Position numbers and translations under genes: made by a program. From contig NZ_JRMH01000001.1 in assembly GCF_000803315.1 (NCBI RefSeq), positions 2,046,001 to 2,110,000 on the forward strand: a stretch of 64,000 nucleotides of DNA. Reading direction: 5' to 3'. Below the pieces are notes generated by a model. That model worked only from the letters and a program-made list of their open reading frames with translations, was not told the DNA's origin and searched no databases. The first letter of the stretch is position 1. Each line of letters starts with the position of its first letter. Positions 1 through 9,610 of this stretch are shown here, one piece after another. The DNA is from Pectobacterium actinidiae. Its GTDB lineage: Bacteria > Pseudomonadota > Gammaproteobacteria > Enterobacterales > Enterobacteriaceae.

Positions 1-1983
1 GGCTTACTGCTGGCGGGCACAAGTTTTGCAAATGAAAACATTACGCGTGTTGAACAGATTCCTCAGCTACATCAGGAGCCTCAACATGCTACCGTGAGCG
101 ACAGGGTGGCCTCACGTTTCCTGCGTTCGCACTATCGCCAGTTTATGCTGGATGCGCAGTTCTCTGAGAAAATTTTTAATCGCTACCTCAATATGCTGGA
201 CTACAGCCACAACGTGCTGTTGGCCTCTGATGTGGCTCAATTTTCTGGGCAAAAAGCCCAGTTGGGCGACGCGCTGAAATCCGGTCAACTGGATATGCCG
301 TACGCGTTGTACAATCTGGCGCAGAAGCGTCGGTTTGAGCGTTTTCAATATGCACTGTCGCTGCTGGATAAACCGGTCGATCTGACGGGCAATGAGTCGT
401 TTGAGCTCGATCGCAGCAAAGCCCCTTGGCCGCAGAACGTGGGTGAACTTAACCGCCTGTGGGATGCCAAGGTAAAATATGACTGGCTCAGCCTGAAGCT
501 GACCGGTAAAGATGATAAAGACATCAAAGAGACGCTGACCAAGCGTTACCAGTTTGCTATTCGCCGCCTGGCGCAGAGCAACAGCGAAGATGTTTTCCAA
601 CTTGTCATGAACGCCTTTGCGCGTGAAATTGACCCGCATACTAGCTATCTGTCACCGCGTAACACCGAGCAATTCAATACCGAAATGAGCCTGTCGCTCG
701 AAGGGATTGGCGCGGTGTTGCAGATGGATGACGACTACACCATGATCAATTCTATGGTGCCCGGTGGTCCGGCAGCGAAAAGCAAAAACATTACCGTCGG
801 TGACCGCGTGGTTGGCGTCGGCCAAAACGGCAAGCCGATGGTGGATGTTATCGGCTGGCGTCTGGATGATGTCGTTGCGCTGATTAAAGGGCCGAAAGGC
901 AGTAAGGTACGTCTGGAAATCCTGCCGGCTGGCAAGGGGACGAAAACCCGTATTGTCACGCTGACGCGTGAACGCATTCGCCTTGAAGACCGTGCGGTGA
1001 AAATGTCCGTCAAGACGGTCGGCAAGGATAAAGTCGGCGTGCTGGATATCCCCGGTTTCTATGTCGGCCTGACGGATGACGTGAAAGTTCAACTCCAGAA
1101 GCTGGAAAAACAGAACGTCAGCAGCATTGTGATTGACCTACGGACTAACGGCGGCGGTGCACTGACGGAAGCGGTAGGGCTTTCTGGCCTGTTTATCCCC
1201 GGCGGCCCGGTGGTTCAGGTGCGCGATAACAATGGCAAAGTGCGCGAAGACAGCGACACCGACGGTATTGTGTATTACAAAGGCCCGCTGGTGGTGCTGG
1301 TAGACCGCTTTAGTGCTTCCGCTTCTGAGATCTTCGCCGCAGCAATGCAGGATTATGGCCGCGCTTTGATCGTGGGTGAACCGACGTTTGGTAAAGGCAC
1401 CGTGCAGCAGTATCGCTCGCTGAATCGGATTTACGATCAGATGCTGCGTCCTGACTGGCCAGCGCTGGGTTCCGTGCAATATACGATTCAGAAGTTCTAT
1501 CGTATTGACGGCGGCAGTACGCAGATGAAAGGCGTGACGCCTGACGTGATGATGCCAACCGGCACGGAAACGGTAGATACTGGCGAGAAGTTCGAAGACA
1601 ATGCGCTACCGTGGGACAGTATCAAAGCGGCCAACTACACGAAGAGCGGCGATCTGAAGGCGCTGATTAGCCAACTGAATGAACATCATCAGGAGCGTAT
1701 CGCCAAAGATCCTGAATTCCAGTATGTCGCGCAAGATATTGCCCGCTACAATGCGATGAAGGATAAGCGTAATCTCGTCTCGCTCAATCTTGTCCAGCGC
1801 GAGAAAGAGAATGACGATGATGAAGCGATGCGTCTGAAACGGATTAACGATCGGCTGGCGAGAGAAGGTAAAAAACCGCTCAAATCGCTGGAAGATCTGC
1901 CGAAAGACTATCAGGCTCCCGATCCTTATCTGGATGAAACGGTGAAAATCGCTAACGATTTGGCACAGGAAGAAAAAGAGTAA
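1..1983 (+). CDS. prc: Tail-specific periplasmic protease Prc (5' end outside window)
   Basis: Carboxy-terminal processing protease of family S41, acting in the periplasm on proteins with nonpolar C-termini and on peptidoglycan-remodelling partners. The frame is open from base 1 and begins inside the signal peptide (LLLAGTSFA, then NEN), so roughly the first 20 codons are missing; about 660 codons are present against 682 in E. coli. A PDZ domain lies near 700-960 (GIGAVLQMDDDY). The serine-lysine dyad is visible in SASASEIF (about 1315-1335) and FGKGTVQ (about 1388-1405). An internal start at 94 would remove the signal peptide and is not the true start. In E. coli prc lies next to htpX; here htpX is 30 kb away. 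Confidence 0.97.
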   Translation, partial: GLLLAGTSFANENITRVEQIPQLHQEPQHATVSDRVASRFLRSHYRQFMLDAQFSEKIFNRYLNMLDYSHNVLLASDVAQFSGQKAQLGDALKSGQLDMPYALYNLAQKRRFERFQYALSLLDKPVDLTGNESFELDRSKAPWPQNVGELNRLWDAKVKYDWLSLKLTGKDDKDIKETLTKRYQFAIRRLAQSNSEDVFQLVMNAFAREIDPHTSYLSPRNTEQFNTEMSLSLEGIGAVLQMDDDYTMINSMVPGGPAAKSKNITVGDRVVGVGQNGKPMVDVIGWRLDDVVALIKGPKGSKVRLEILPAGKGTKTRIVTLTRERIRLEDRAVKMSVKTVGKDKVGVLDIPGFYVGLTDDVKVQLQKLEKQNVSSIVIDLRTNGGGALTEAVGLSGLFIPGGPVVQVRDNNGKVREDSDTDGIVYYKGPLVVLVDRFSASASEIFAAAMQDYGRALIVGEPTFGKGTVQQYRSLNRIYDQMLRPDWPALGSVQYTIQKFYRIDGGSTQMKGVTPDVMMPTGTETVDTGEKFEDNALPWDSIKAANYTKSGDLKALISQLNEHHQERIAKDPEFQYVAQDIARYNAMKDKRNLVSLNLVQREKENDDDEAMRLKRINDRLAREGKKPLKSLEDLPKDYQAPDPYLDETVKIANDLAQEEKE

Positions 1984-2017
1984 TACGCTAAAATCGTTCT
2001 GATCACCTGAGATCATC

Positions 2018-2055
2018 AAGCGCCTTGTAGGTTTATCCCACAGGGCGCTTTTTTT
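2018..2055 (+). terminator. Rho-independent terminator after prc
   Basis: The arms AAGCGCCTTGT and ACAGGGCGCTT pair (one G-T wobble) around an 11-nt loop. A run of seven T follows, 35 nt after the prc stop codon. Confidence 0.85.
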
Positions 2056-2130
2056 GAACAGAGTCGTTGTTTCTGACGATGATGGTTGTTAAGCGTGACG
2101 GAACAACTGCGCTGTACCGTCAATGACGGA

Positions 2131-2997
2131 TTAACGAATCTTGGTTGGCGAGCAGCCAAAACGGGTTTTAAACCGTTCGGAAAAACGCGCTGAGGATTTA
2201 TATCCGCAGGCTTCGGCCAGACGCTGCATACTCCATGATGTCGTCTGTACCAGCATCATCGCGTGTTGCATACGCGTCTCCAGTAACAGTACTTCGAAAC
2301 GTGTTTGCTCGGCAGATAGCCTCCGGCGCAGCGTAGCCTCGCTCATTGCCAGTAATCGACCCGCAGACTGCGCGGTCCAGTGGCGATCCGGCTCTTCGCT
2401 GATAAGCGTACGCAGTTGTGCCGTAATACCAGGATGCGGCGGTGCGCCAAAGCGGTATCCCCGTTCCGACAGTGCCAGCAGCATATCCATCAGCCGCAGT
2501 TCGAGGCGCGATTCATTAAGCTTGTTGCCTGTTATCCCTTCAACCAGATGTTGTAATGCGCTGATAAGATCGTCATCTAATTCGAGAGTAGTGAAGGGGC
2601 GTGGAGGATAAGTCAAAGCGCATTCATCAGGATAGCGATGATAAAAACGCGCCAGAAGCGTGGGGGAAAACGTCAGAAAGATCGACCGGAAAGCGGAGTC
2701 GTGACCACCGGGTATTTTCGTTAGATCGGCACTTGCGTCAGGCGTAATCAGGCAGAGCTGAGACGGCGTATCGATAACCGTCGCTGTATCCTGCTCAAGA
2801 ATGGTTAATTGACCAGAGAGAACCAGCAGAAGCGTGGCCTCATAGAAAGGGAAACGCGTTGTCTGCTGCGGCGTACGCAAGTGGGGTTGAGCGAGCGCGC
2901 ACAGGCCATACCGCTGTAGCGGCTGGCCTGATGGCAATCGCCAGTCCGCCTCTACAATGAGAGACGGAGAAGTGGGGCGTAAAGCGGTCACGCTCAT
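2131..2997 (-). CDS. AraC-family transcriptional regulator
   Basis: A 288-residue regulator. The N-terminal half looks like a small cupin-type sensing domain. The C-terminal ~100 residues carry two helix-turn-helix units typical of AraC/XylS proteins (WTAQSAGRLLAMSEATLRRRL, then MQRLAEACGYKSSARFSERFKTRFG), ending in the usual GCSPTKIR. It lies 41 bp downstream of the YbhB-like gene on the same strand, so the two are probably co-transcribed. The ligand and targets cannot be read from the sequence. It resembles the GadX/GadW size class but I do not assign a symbol. Confidence 0.88.
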   Translation of the reverse strand: MSVTALRPTSPSLIVEADWRLPSGQPLQRYGLCALAQPHLRTPQQTTRFPFYEATLLLVLSGQLTILEQDTATVIDTPSQLCLITPDASADLTKIPGGHDSAFRSIFLTFSPTLLARFYHRYPDECALTYPPRPFTTLELDDDLISALQHLVEGITGNKLNESRLELRLMDMLLALSERGYRFGAPPHPGITAQLRTLISEEPDRHWTAQSAGRLLAMSEATLRRRLSAEQTRFEVLLLETRMQHAMMLVQTTSWSMQRLAEACGYKSSARFSERFKTRFGCSPTKIR

Positions 2998-3038
2998 AGC
3001 CCGCTATTCTTATAACACGTCATTATCATCGCTTATTA

Positions 3039-3671
3039 TCACAACAATGCGGGATTCAGCGTATACAGCCCGGTGAGTGTCGCTTCTGCCAACACTGGCG
3101 CGTTAGCCAGTGCAGCACGGACATTTGCCCCGTTAAGTTCACCTTCTATTGCTAAAGAAGGCGTCGCGAGAGCATAAAGTGTGAAGATGTAATGGTGGAC
3201 GATCGCATCGTTCCACGGCGGACAAGGGCCATCATAGCCATAGTAAGTGCCTTTCATCTGGTCGTCCGTGGCAAACCAAGCCGTGTAATCATTGATGCCG
3301 TGTCGGAGCCCTGTCGGCGCATCTGGTCCCGCTTTACCACGTGGCGTGATCCCAGTGGAATGCGAGGCGGCAGGAATTTCATTAACGCTGGCAGGAATGT
3401 CGATCAATAGCCAATGGTAGAAATCGACACGCGGCAGAGAGGCGCTCACCTCGCGGCCTTCCTGATTCACATCGTCACCCCGGCTGGGTACATCCGGATC
3501 GTGGCAGATCAACACGTAAGACTGTGTCCCTTCGGGTGCGCCGTGCCAGGCAAGGTGGGGATTGTGGTTAGAAGACAGTGCAATGTGGCTAGTTGCGTCC
3601 GGTACGGCAAAGGCAAATTCGCCCGGGATAGTGTCGCCGTCCTGAAAACTGTGGCTGGAAAGTTGCAGCAT
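3039..3671 (-). CDS. YbhB/YbcL-type (PEBP, Raf kinase inhibitor-like) protein
   Basis: A 210-residue phosphatidylethanolamine-binding-protein fold of the bacterial YbhB/YbcL group. The family signatures are visible: NHNPHLAWHGAPEGTQSY, the HDPDVPSRGDD ligand-pocket segment, FYHWLLIDIP, and the GYDGPCPPWND segment near the C-terminus. It is longer than the E. coli homologues (158-183 residues) because of extra sequence around residues 65-125. No signal peptide is seen, so it is probably cytoplasmic. It precedes the AraC gene on the same strand. The biochemical role of this family in bacteria is not settled. Confidence 0.88.
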   Translation of the reverse strand: MLQLSSHSFQDGDTIPGEFAFAVPDATSHIALSSNHNPHLAWHGAPEGTQSYVLICHDPDVPSRGDDVNQEGREVSASLPRVDFYHWLLIDIPASVNEIPAASHSTGITPRGKAGPDAPTGLRHGINDYTAWFATDDQMKGTYYGYDGPCPPWNDAIVHHYIFTLYALATPSLAIEGELNGANVRAALANAPVLAEATLTGLYTLNPALL

Positions 3672-3847
3672 GGTGGTACTCCTTATCGTGATTCCGGTGG
3701 GTGTGGAATCATTATAGAAGAAGCTGCGCGCAATTATTTTCCTAATGCCGTCAGGATAATGCTTTTAGCTGTCAATTTGATGGTTTTAGATGCTTTGAAG
3801 CAATAAGGCTGCTAAAGCTGCCGATAAAATTATCTGTGAAATTAAAA

Positions 3848-4028
3848 CGGTGGTAATGGAATAGAAGAGTAAAGCGTTTGCGCAATGGACAAAAACGTCA
3901 GGAACGTTTTTGAACGTCGCTTGCGACTGCCCTGAAAGGGTGAATCTCAGGGATGAGATTCATATCTGCGCAACCCGAGCGTACAAGGACGTATTCACAG
4001 CGTCTTTACGATCTATCCATTACCACCG
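3848..4028. repeat. MITE-like element with ~28-bp terminal inverted repeats
   Basis: A non-coding element of about 181 bp in the 397-bp gap between the YbhB gene and potD. The left end begins CGGTGGTAATGGA and the right end finishes TCCATTACCACCG. The inversion continues imperfectly inward through the TAGA and GTAAAG blocks. Inside are three successive stem-loops on the + strand: 3890-3912 (loop TCAGGAA), 3916-3927 (loop CTTG) and 3941-3962 (loop AGGGAT). The same three-hairpin layout recurs in the element at 10837. No gene is seen in the rest of the gap. Confidence 0.75.
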
Positions 4029-4068
4029 CTCGCCAGGTGATAATGGACGCTGTTGTGATTAATCGCGA

Positions 4069-5112
4069 TTAACGACCCGCTTTTAGCTGCTGGAAGTAGG
4101 TTTCATACAGCGTGCTGGCGCTGCCGACGTCGTTCTGCCATTCGCCTTTCGCGATGGTTTCATCATCCGGGTACAGTGTTTTGTCCCCTGAAACCTCTGG
4201 TGGCAGTAATTTTTTCGCTGCCAGATTTGGCGTTGGATAGCCGATGGTTTCCGCAACCTGTGCCGCCACTTCCGGGCGCAGCAGGAAGTCGATCAGCTTC
4301 ATCGCGCCGTCAACGTTTTTGGCATTGGCCGGAATCGCCAGACTGTCCATCCAGAAGATACCGCCTTCTTTCGGCCAGATGACATCCAGCGGTGTCCCTG
4401 CCTGACGCGCCACGTAGGCAGAACCGTTCCACACCATACCCAAATTGACTTCACCCTCAATGAACGGGTTGCCGGGGTTATCTGAATTGAAGGTCAGTAC
4501 GTTCGGCATCAGGGCCTGTAGCTCTTTATAGGCTGCTTCAATCTCTTTAGGGTCGGTGGTATTCGCAGAGTAACCCAGTTTACGCAGAGCGATTTGGAAC
4601 ACCTCACGTGCGTCGTCTGTAAGCAGCAGGCTGTTTTTGTACTTCGTATCCCACAAATCGGCCCAACTGCTGACGCTGGCGGGGTCAATCATTTCATGGT
4701 TAATGCCAATCGCCGTTGCGCCCCAGATGTAGGGAATGGAGTAGTCGTTATTCGGGTCGAAGGATTTGTGCAGCAGGTTCGGATCGAGATTATGGAAGTT
4801 GCTGAGCTTGCTGGTATCAATCTTTTGCAGCATACCTTCTTTGCTCATCTTGGAGATGAAATAAGTTGAAGGTACGACCAAATCGTAAGCGCCATCCTTA
4901 TAGGTCTTCAGCTTGGCGTACATGCTCTCGTTGGATTCATAGGTGGAGTAAATCACCTTGATGCCCGTTTCTTTAGTGAACTGTTCCAACAGACCTGGCG
5001 GCACGTATTCGGTCCAGTTGTAGAAATAGAGTGTTTTGCCATCGTTGGCGTTGGCGGTGCTGATGCCAAACGCCATCGCGCAGGCTGCCAGTAGGTGTGG
5101 CCACTTTTTCAT
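4069..5112 (-). CDS. potD: Spermidine/putrescine-binding periplasmic protein PotD
   Basis: Periplasmic solute-binding component of the PotABCD polyamine ABC importer. It has 347 residues against 348 in E. coli. The signal peptide MKKWPHLLAACAMAFGISTANA is followed by a mature start at NDGKTLYFYNWTEY. Family motifs include VPSTYFISKM, SIPYIWGATAIGIN and NLGMVWNGSAYVAR. It is the last gene of potABCD, 84 bp after potC. Confidence 0.97.
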   Translation of the reverse strand: MKKWPHLLAACAMAFGISTANANDGKTLYFYNWTEYVPPGLLEQFTKETGIKVIYSTYESNESMYAKLKTYKDGAYDLVVPSTYFISKMSKEGMLQKIDTSKLSNFHNLDPNLLHKSFDPNNDYSIPYIWGATAIGINHEMIDPASVSSWADLWDTKYKNSLLLTDDAREVFQIALRKLGYSANTTDPKEIEAAYKELQALMPNVLTFNSDNPGNPFIEGEVNLGMVWNGSAYVARQAGTPLDVIWPKEGGIFWMDSLAIPANAKNVDGAMKLIDFLLRPEVAAQVAETIGYPTPNLAAKKLLPPEVSGDKTLYPDDETIAKGEWQNDVGSASTLYETYFQQLKAGR

Positions 5113-5196
5113 GATGCTTACCTCCTAGTCCCAAAGGAAATACCTGCTGATGTCAGCAGATATGAAAAAACGATGTTCATCGCGTAAGCCGCCACC

Positions 5197-5973
5197 TTAT
5201 TTTCCGGTGCGATCGCGTAAAATCAGCTGGCTACTGATCACCAGCACGAGCGACAGAATGAGCAAAATCGTTGCCAGCGCGTTGACTTCAGGGGAGACGC
5301 CGACCTTCACCATCGAGTAAATCTTCAATGGCAGAATCTCATACGCGGGCCCGGTGACAAACGAGGACACGACTACATCATCCATCGACAGTGTAAAGCT
5401 GAGCAGCCAACTGGCGGCCACGGCCGGCATGGCCAGCGGCAGAATGATTTTGCGCAGAATAATAACTTCACTGGCACCTAAATCGCGCGCGGCTTCCAGC
5501 ATCCGTACGTCAAACCCTTTCAGGCGTGAATAGACGGTGACCACCACAAACGGCAGGCAGAACGTAATGTGGGAAAACAGCAGCGACCAAAATCCGAGCG
5601 ATATCCCCAGCAGCATGAAGAGCACCAGCAGCGAGATCGCCATTACGATATCCGGCGACATCATCACCACGAACAGCATGCCGCCGACAAAAGGCTTGCC
5701 GCGAAAGCGGTAACGATATAGCGCGACGGCCGTCAGGGATCCTATCAGCGTGGCGAACGTGGCGGAAAAAACGGCCATCGTCAGTGAGTGTTGCGCGGCC
5801 TGAAGCAGGCTGTCGTTGTTTATCAGCAGCCGATACCAGTCCAGTGTAAATCCCTGCCAGTTGATGCCGAAACGCGCCTGATTAAACGAGTTCACGATCA
5901 GAATGACGATCGGGATGTACAGGTAAGCGTAAATGATGGACATAAATCCACCGCGGATTAAGCGTCCGGTCAT
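5197..5973 (-). CDS. potC: Spermidine/putrescine ABC permease PotC
   Basis: Inner-membrane permease of the PotABCD importer, 258 residues with about six transmembrane helices. The EAA loop is visible as [25 protein letters not shown]. Its start overlaps the end of potB by 4 bp, indicating translational coupling. With PotB it forms the membrane channel served by PotA and fed by PotD. Confidence 0.97.
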   Translation of the reverse strand: MTGRLIRGGFMSIIYAYLYIPIVILIVNSFNQARFGINWQGFTLDWYRLLINNDSLLQAAQHSLTMAVFSATFATLIGSLTAVALYRYRFRGKPFVGGMLFVVMMSPDIVMAISLLVLFMLLGISLGFWSLLFSHITFCLPFVVVTVYSRLKGFDVRMLEAARDLGASEVIILRKIILPLAMPAVAASWLLSFTLSMDDVVVSSFVTGPAYEILPLKIYSMVKVGVSPEVNALATILLILSLVLVISSQLILRDRTGK

Positions 5974-6830
5974 TCCAGCTCTCCTTTTTTATTCATCAGG
6001 CGAGCTGTACGGTAGTAGATAAAGAGCAGCACGCCCATGACCAGCGTCAGGCAGATGCTGGTGGCTGCACCAAACGGCCAGTCGCGGATATTGAGGAACT
6101 GGCTTTTAATGACGTTACCGATCAGCAAATTCTTGGCACCACCCATCAGATCGGCAACGAAGAACAATCCCATTGCAGGCAGTAGTACCAGCAGGCAGCC
6201 CGCGATAATCCCTGGCATGGTCAGCGGGATGACGACGCGAATGAAGGTTTGCCATTTATTGGCACCCAGATCGCGGGCAGCTTCAAGGTAGGATTTATCA
6301 AGTTTTTCAATGCTGGAGTAGAGCGGTAGCACCATGAACGGCAACAGGATATAAATCAGGCCGAGAATCACCGCTTCCGAGGTATACATAATCCGCAGTG
6401 GCGTATCGATAAGGCCTGTCCAGAGCAGAAATTCATTCAGGTGGCCGCGTGTACTCAGAAAGATTTTCAGGCCGTAAATGCGGATCAGCGAGTTGGTCCA
6501 AAATGGCACAATTAGCAGGAACAGCATCAGCGGCTGAATTTTTTTCGGTAAACGCGCCAGAATAAAGGCAAACGGATAGCCGAGCAGCAGACAGCAGAGC
6601 GTGGCGATAATGGCCATGTTCAGCGAATGCAGCAGCACGGAGGTATAAAGCGGATCGGCCAGTCGCGTGTAGTTTTCCAGCGTAAAGACCAGGCTGACGA
6701 AGTGGGTGTCATCGCGCGTCAGAAAACTGGTACCGATGATCATCAGGTTGGGCAGGAAAACGAATAGCACCAGCCAGGCCACGATGAGTGTGATAATGAT
6801 ATTTTGAAAGCGTTTACGCGACTTCTTCAT
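5970..6830 (-). CDS. potB: Spermidine/putrescine ABC permease PotB
   Basis: Inner-membrane permease partner of PotC, 286 residues. The conserved block [21 protein letters not shown] and the EAA loop [26 protein letters not shown] are present. The start overlaps the potA end by 17 bp. E. coli PotB begins close to VAWLVLFVF, so the extra basic N-terminus (MKKSRKRF) may be real or reflect a later start. Confidence 0.97.
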   Translation of the reverse strand: MKKSRKRFQNIIITLIVAWLVLFVFLPNLMIIGTSFLTRDDTHFVSLVFTLENYTRLADPLYTSVLLHSLNMAIIATLCCLLLGYPFAFILARLPKKIQPLMLFLLIVPFWTNSLIRIYGLKIFLSTRGHLNEFLLWTGLIDTPLRIMYTSEAVILGLIYILLPFMVLPLYSSIEKLDKSYLEAARDLGANKWQTFIRVVIPLTMPGIIAGCLLVLLPAMGLFFVADLMGGAKNLLIGNVIKSQFLNIRDWPFGAATSICLTLVMGVLLFIYYRTARLMNKKGELE

Positions 6831-7929
6831 CGTGCAGGACGACCTCCCAACTTTCCACCCAGGTGACGTCTACTTTCTGGTTGAGTGAATGGTCGAAGTC
6901 GGGATCGTCTTCGTTAAAGAACTCGCTGACCATGACCATCTTGCCGTTTTCCAGCTCGATGTTGGATTCCAGCGTCATGCCTTTATAGTTGCGTTCGCGC
7001 ACATAGCCCACCATGCCTTCTGCCTGCATGCCGTCGCCCAGCTCTTCGACGCGCAAATCTTCCGGTCGCAGAAGCACGTTGAGGTGTTGGCCGATGTTGA
7101 CCGGAAAGCTGACGGTGATAACACATTGGTGGCCTTCGACCTGCGCGCGCACCCGCTGTTCGTCCAACAGCTCCAGCACCACAGCATCAAAGATATTGAT
7201 TTCACCGATAAAGCTGGCGACGAACAGATTTTTCGGCTCTTCGTAGATTTCACGCGGTGTGCCGTCTTGCTCGATCCGTCCATCGCGCATTACCACGATG
7301 CGGTCGGACATGGTCAGCGCTTCTTCCTGATCGTGCGTGACGAAAATAAAGGTGATACCCAGTTTACGTTGCAGCGCCTTCAGTTCGTTCTGCATCTGTT
7401 TACGCAGTTTATAATCGAGCGCGGACAGGGATTCATCCAGCAGCAAAACTTTCGGTTGATTGACGACGGCGCGGGCGATGGCCACGCGCTGTTGCTGTCC
7501 GCCGGACAACTGGTGCGGGCGACGCTGCGCCAGCTCCTCCAACTGCACCATTTTTAGCGCATCAATCACGCGTGGCGCAATCTCTGCGGCGGGCGTTTTC
7601 TGCATGCGCAGGCCGAATGCCACGTTCTCAAACACGCTGAGGTGAGGGAACAGGGCATAGCTTTGGAATACGGTATTAACGTGCCGCTGCTCGGCGGGCT
7701 GATGGGTGATGTCCTGCTTTTCTAGCATGACGTTGCCGCTATCGACCGTTTCCAGACCGGCAATCAAACGCAGTACGGTGGTTTTGCCGCAGCCGGATGG
7801 CCCGAGGATCGTCAGAAACTCACCATTATTAATGGTGAGATTAAAATGTGAAATGATGTCTTTACCATCAAAGCCTTTGTGGACGTTGAGCAATTCAACG
7901 ACCGGCACAGTCAGGGAGTTTTCTTTCAT
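6814..7929 (-). CDS. potA: Spermidine/putrescine ABC transporter ATPase PotA
   Basis: Cytoplasmic ATPase of the polyamine importer, 371 residues. Visible motifs are Walker [10 protein letters not shown], signature LSGGQQQR, Walker [13 protein letters not shown] and switch histidine [12 protein letters not shown]-terminal TOBE-type domain follows from about residue 250. It is the first gene of potABCD, which is transcribed away from pepT. Confidence 0.97.
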   Translation of the reverse strand: MKENSLTVPVVELLNVHKGFDGKDIISHFNLTINNGEFLTILGPSGCGKTTVLRLIAGLETVDSGNVMLEKQDITHQPAEQRHVNTVFQSYALFPHLSVFENVAFGLRMQKTPAAEIAPRVIDALKMVQLEELAQRRPHQLSGGQQQRVAIARAVVNQPKVLLLDESLSALDYKLRKQMQNELKALQRKLGITFIFVTHDQEEALTMSDRIVVMRDGRIEQDGTPREIYEEPKNLFVASFIGEINIFDAVVLELLDEQRVRAQVEGHQCVITVSFPVNIGQHLNVLLRPEDLRVEELGDGMQAEGMVGYVRERNYKGMTLESNIELENGKMVMVSEFFNEDDPDFDHSLNQKVDVTWVESWEVVLHDEEVA

Positions 7930-8299
7930 TAAGGTATAGCTCTATTTCCTGATTTGGCCGATCAACGGCATCTCCGTTGCGATCGTACCAAGGGTTATCA
8001 CCTTTCAGCCAGCGTGCGCAGTTAAGGGCGGCATTTTACGGGAAACGCTCCCTAACGCCAACTTGTGTGGCTCCACTTCTACCAATCGATGTGTGAATGG
8101 TGACAATTCAGTCAATGAATCCGCGCACATGTTTCCTGATTGTTATCTGATTTCGATGTTCTTCGTGACGCGGCCGCTACTTTTTGGCCTGAATTCTGAT
8201 CTGACAGTTTGTTAAATCGGGAAAAAACTGACCTGACGCAATATCTACTGGGTTAGCCCTATCCATAATGCTTTTCAGGGTTCAGGGGGTATAAATAAG
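7930..8299. other. potA-pepT divergent intergenic region
   Basis: A 370-bp gap carrying the two divergent promoters. TATCCATAATGC near 8260-8275 could hold a pepT -10. I see no coding sequence, repeat, clear FNR site or terminator in it. Confidence 0.5.
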
Positions 8300-9532
8300 A
8301 TGGATAAATTACTCGACAGATTTTTGAATTACGTTTCATTTGATACACAGTCTAAATCCGGCGTTCGGCAGGTGCCGAGCACCGACGGTCAGTTGAAACT
8401 GGCGCGAGCGTTGCAGCAGGAACTGCTCGAATTGGGGTTTGAGCAGGTTGCACTGAGCAAGCAGGGTTGCCTGATGGCGACGCTTCCGGCAAACGTTGCC
8501 TGGCCCGTCCCTGCGATTGGCTTTATTTCTCATATGGATACGTCACCGGATTTTAGCGGTAAGAATGTTAATCCGCAGATTCTGGAAAACTACCGCGGCG
8601 GCGATATTGCTTTAGGCGTGGGGGATGAAGTGCTGTCACCCGTGATGTTCCCGGTGCTGCACCAACTACTGGGGCATACGTTGATTACCACAGACGGCAA
8701 AACCCTGCTGGGAGCGGATGATAAAGCGGGGATCGCGGAGATTATTACTGCCCTGGTGCGTCTGAAAAAGAGCCAGCTACCGCACGGCGATATTCGCATT
8801 GCCTTTACGCCTGATGAAGAAATTGGCAAAGGGGCGCAGTTTTTTGATGTCAAAGCGTTTAACGCACAGTGGGCCTATACCGTGGACGGTGGGGGTGTAG
8901 GCGAGCTGGAGTATGAGAATTTTAATGCCGCGTCGGTTCAGGTGAAAATCGTGGGCAACAATGTGCACCCCGGTAGCGCTAAAGGCGTGATGGTGAACGC
9001 CTTGACGCTGGCCTCGCGCTATCACCAGCAGGTACCAGAGAGTCAATCGCCGGAGCAGACGGACGGTTATCAGGGGTTCTATCATCTTCACAGCATGAAA
9101 GGCTCTGTGGAGCGTGCAGACTTGCATTACATCGTCCGCGATTTTGACCGCAACGGCTTTGAACAGCGCAAACAGACGATGCTGGATATTGCGGAAAAGG
9201 TCGGCGTGGGGCTGCACCCTGATTGTTATATTGATGTCACGATTACCGATACTTATTACAACATGCGTGAGCAGGTTGAGCAGCATCCGCACATTATTGC
9301 GTTGGCGCAGCAGGCGATGCGGGATTGCGGTATTGAGCCGAATATGAAGCCGATTCGCGGCGGCACCGACGGCGCACACCTGTCATTTCAAGGGCTACCG
9401 TGCCCAAATCTGTTTACCGGCGGCTACAACTATCATGGCAAACACGAATTTGTCACGTTGGAAGGTATGGAAAAGGCGGTGTCTGTGATTATGCGTATTG
9501 CTGAACTGACGGCACTGCGCGCGAAGCCGTAA
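8300..9532 (+). CDS. pepT: Peptidase T (tripeptide aminopeptidase)
   Basis: Cytoplasmic M20B zinc aminopeptidase that removes the N-terminal residue from tripeptides. It has 410 residues, near the E. coli length of 408. Metal and catalytic motifs are present: [36 protein letters not shown] (general base), YTVDGGG and [13 protein letters not shown]. It is monocistronic and followed by a strong bidirectional terminator. Confidence 0.97.
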   Translation: MDKLLDRFLNYVSFDTQSKSGVRQVPSTDGQLKLARALQQELLELGFEQVALSKQGCLMATLPANVAWPVPAIGFISHMDTSPDFSGKNVNPQILENYRGGDIALGVGDEVLSPVMFPVLHQLLGHTLITTDGKTLLGADDKAGIAEIITALVRLKKSQLPHGDIRIAFTPDEEIGKGAQFFDVKAFNAQWAYTVDGGGVGELEYENFNAASVQVKIVGNNVHPGSAKGVMVNALTLASRYHQQVPESQSPEQTDGYQGFYHLHSMKGSVERADLHYIVRDFDRNGFEQRKQTMLDIAEKVGVGLHPDCYIDVTITDTYYNMREQVEQHPHIIALAQQAMRDCGIEPNMKPIRGGTDGAHLSFQGLPCPNLFTGGYNYHGKHEFVTLEGMEKAVSVIMRIAELTALRAKP

Positions 9533-9557
9533 GTGTTTCCATTTTGCAGAGATGAAT

Positions 9558-9585
9558 AAGGCGGGACATTCCCGCCTTCTCTTTG
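9558..9585. terminator. Terminator between pepT and roxA
   Basis: Perfect 9-bp inverted repeat AAGGCGGGA / TCCCGCCTT with a 3-nt loop, lying between the convergent ends of pepT and roxA. It can serve both directions. Confidence 0.8.
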
Positions 9586-9610
9586 TACTGACCCGTATTC
9601 AAGATGGGTC

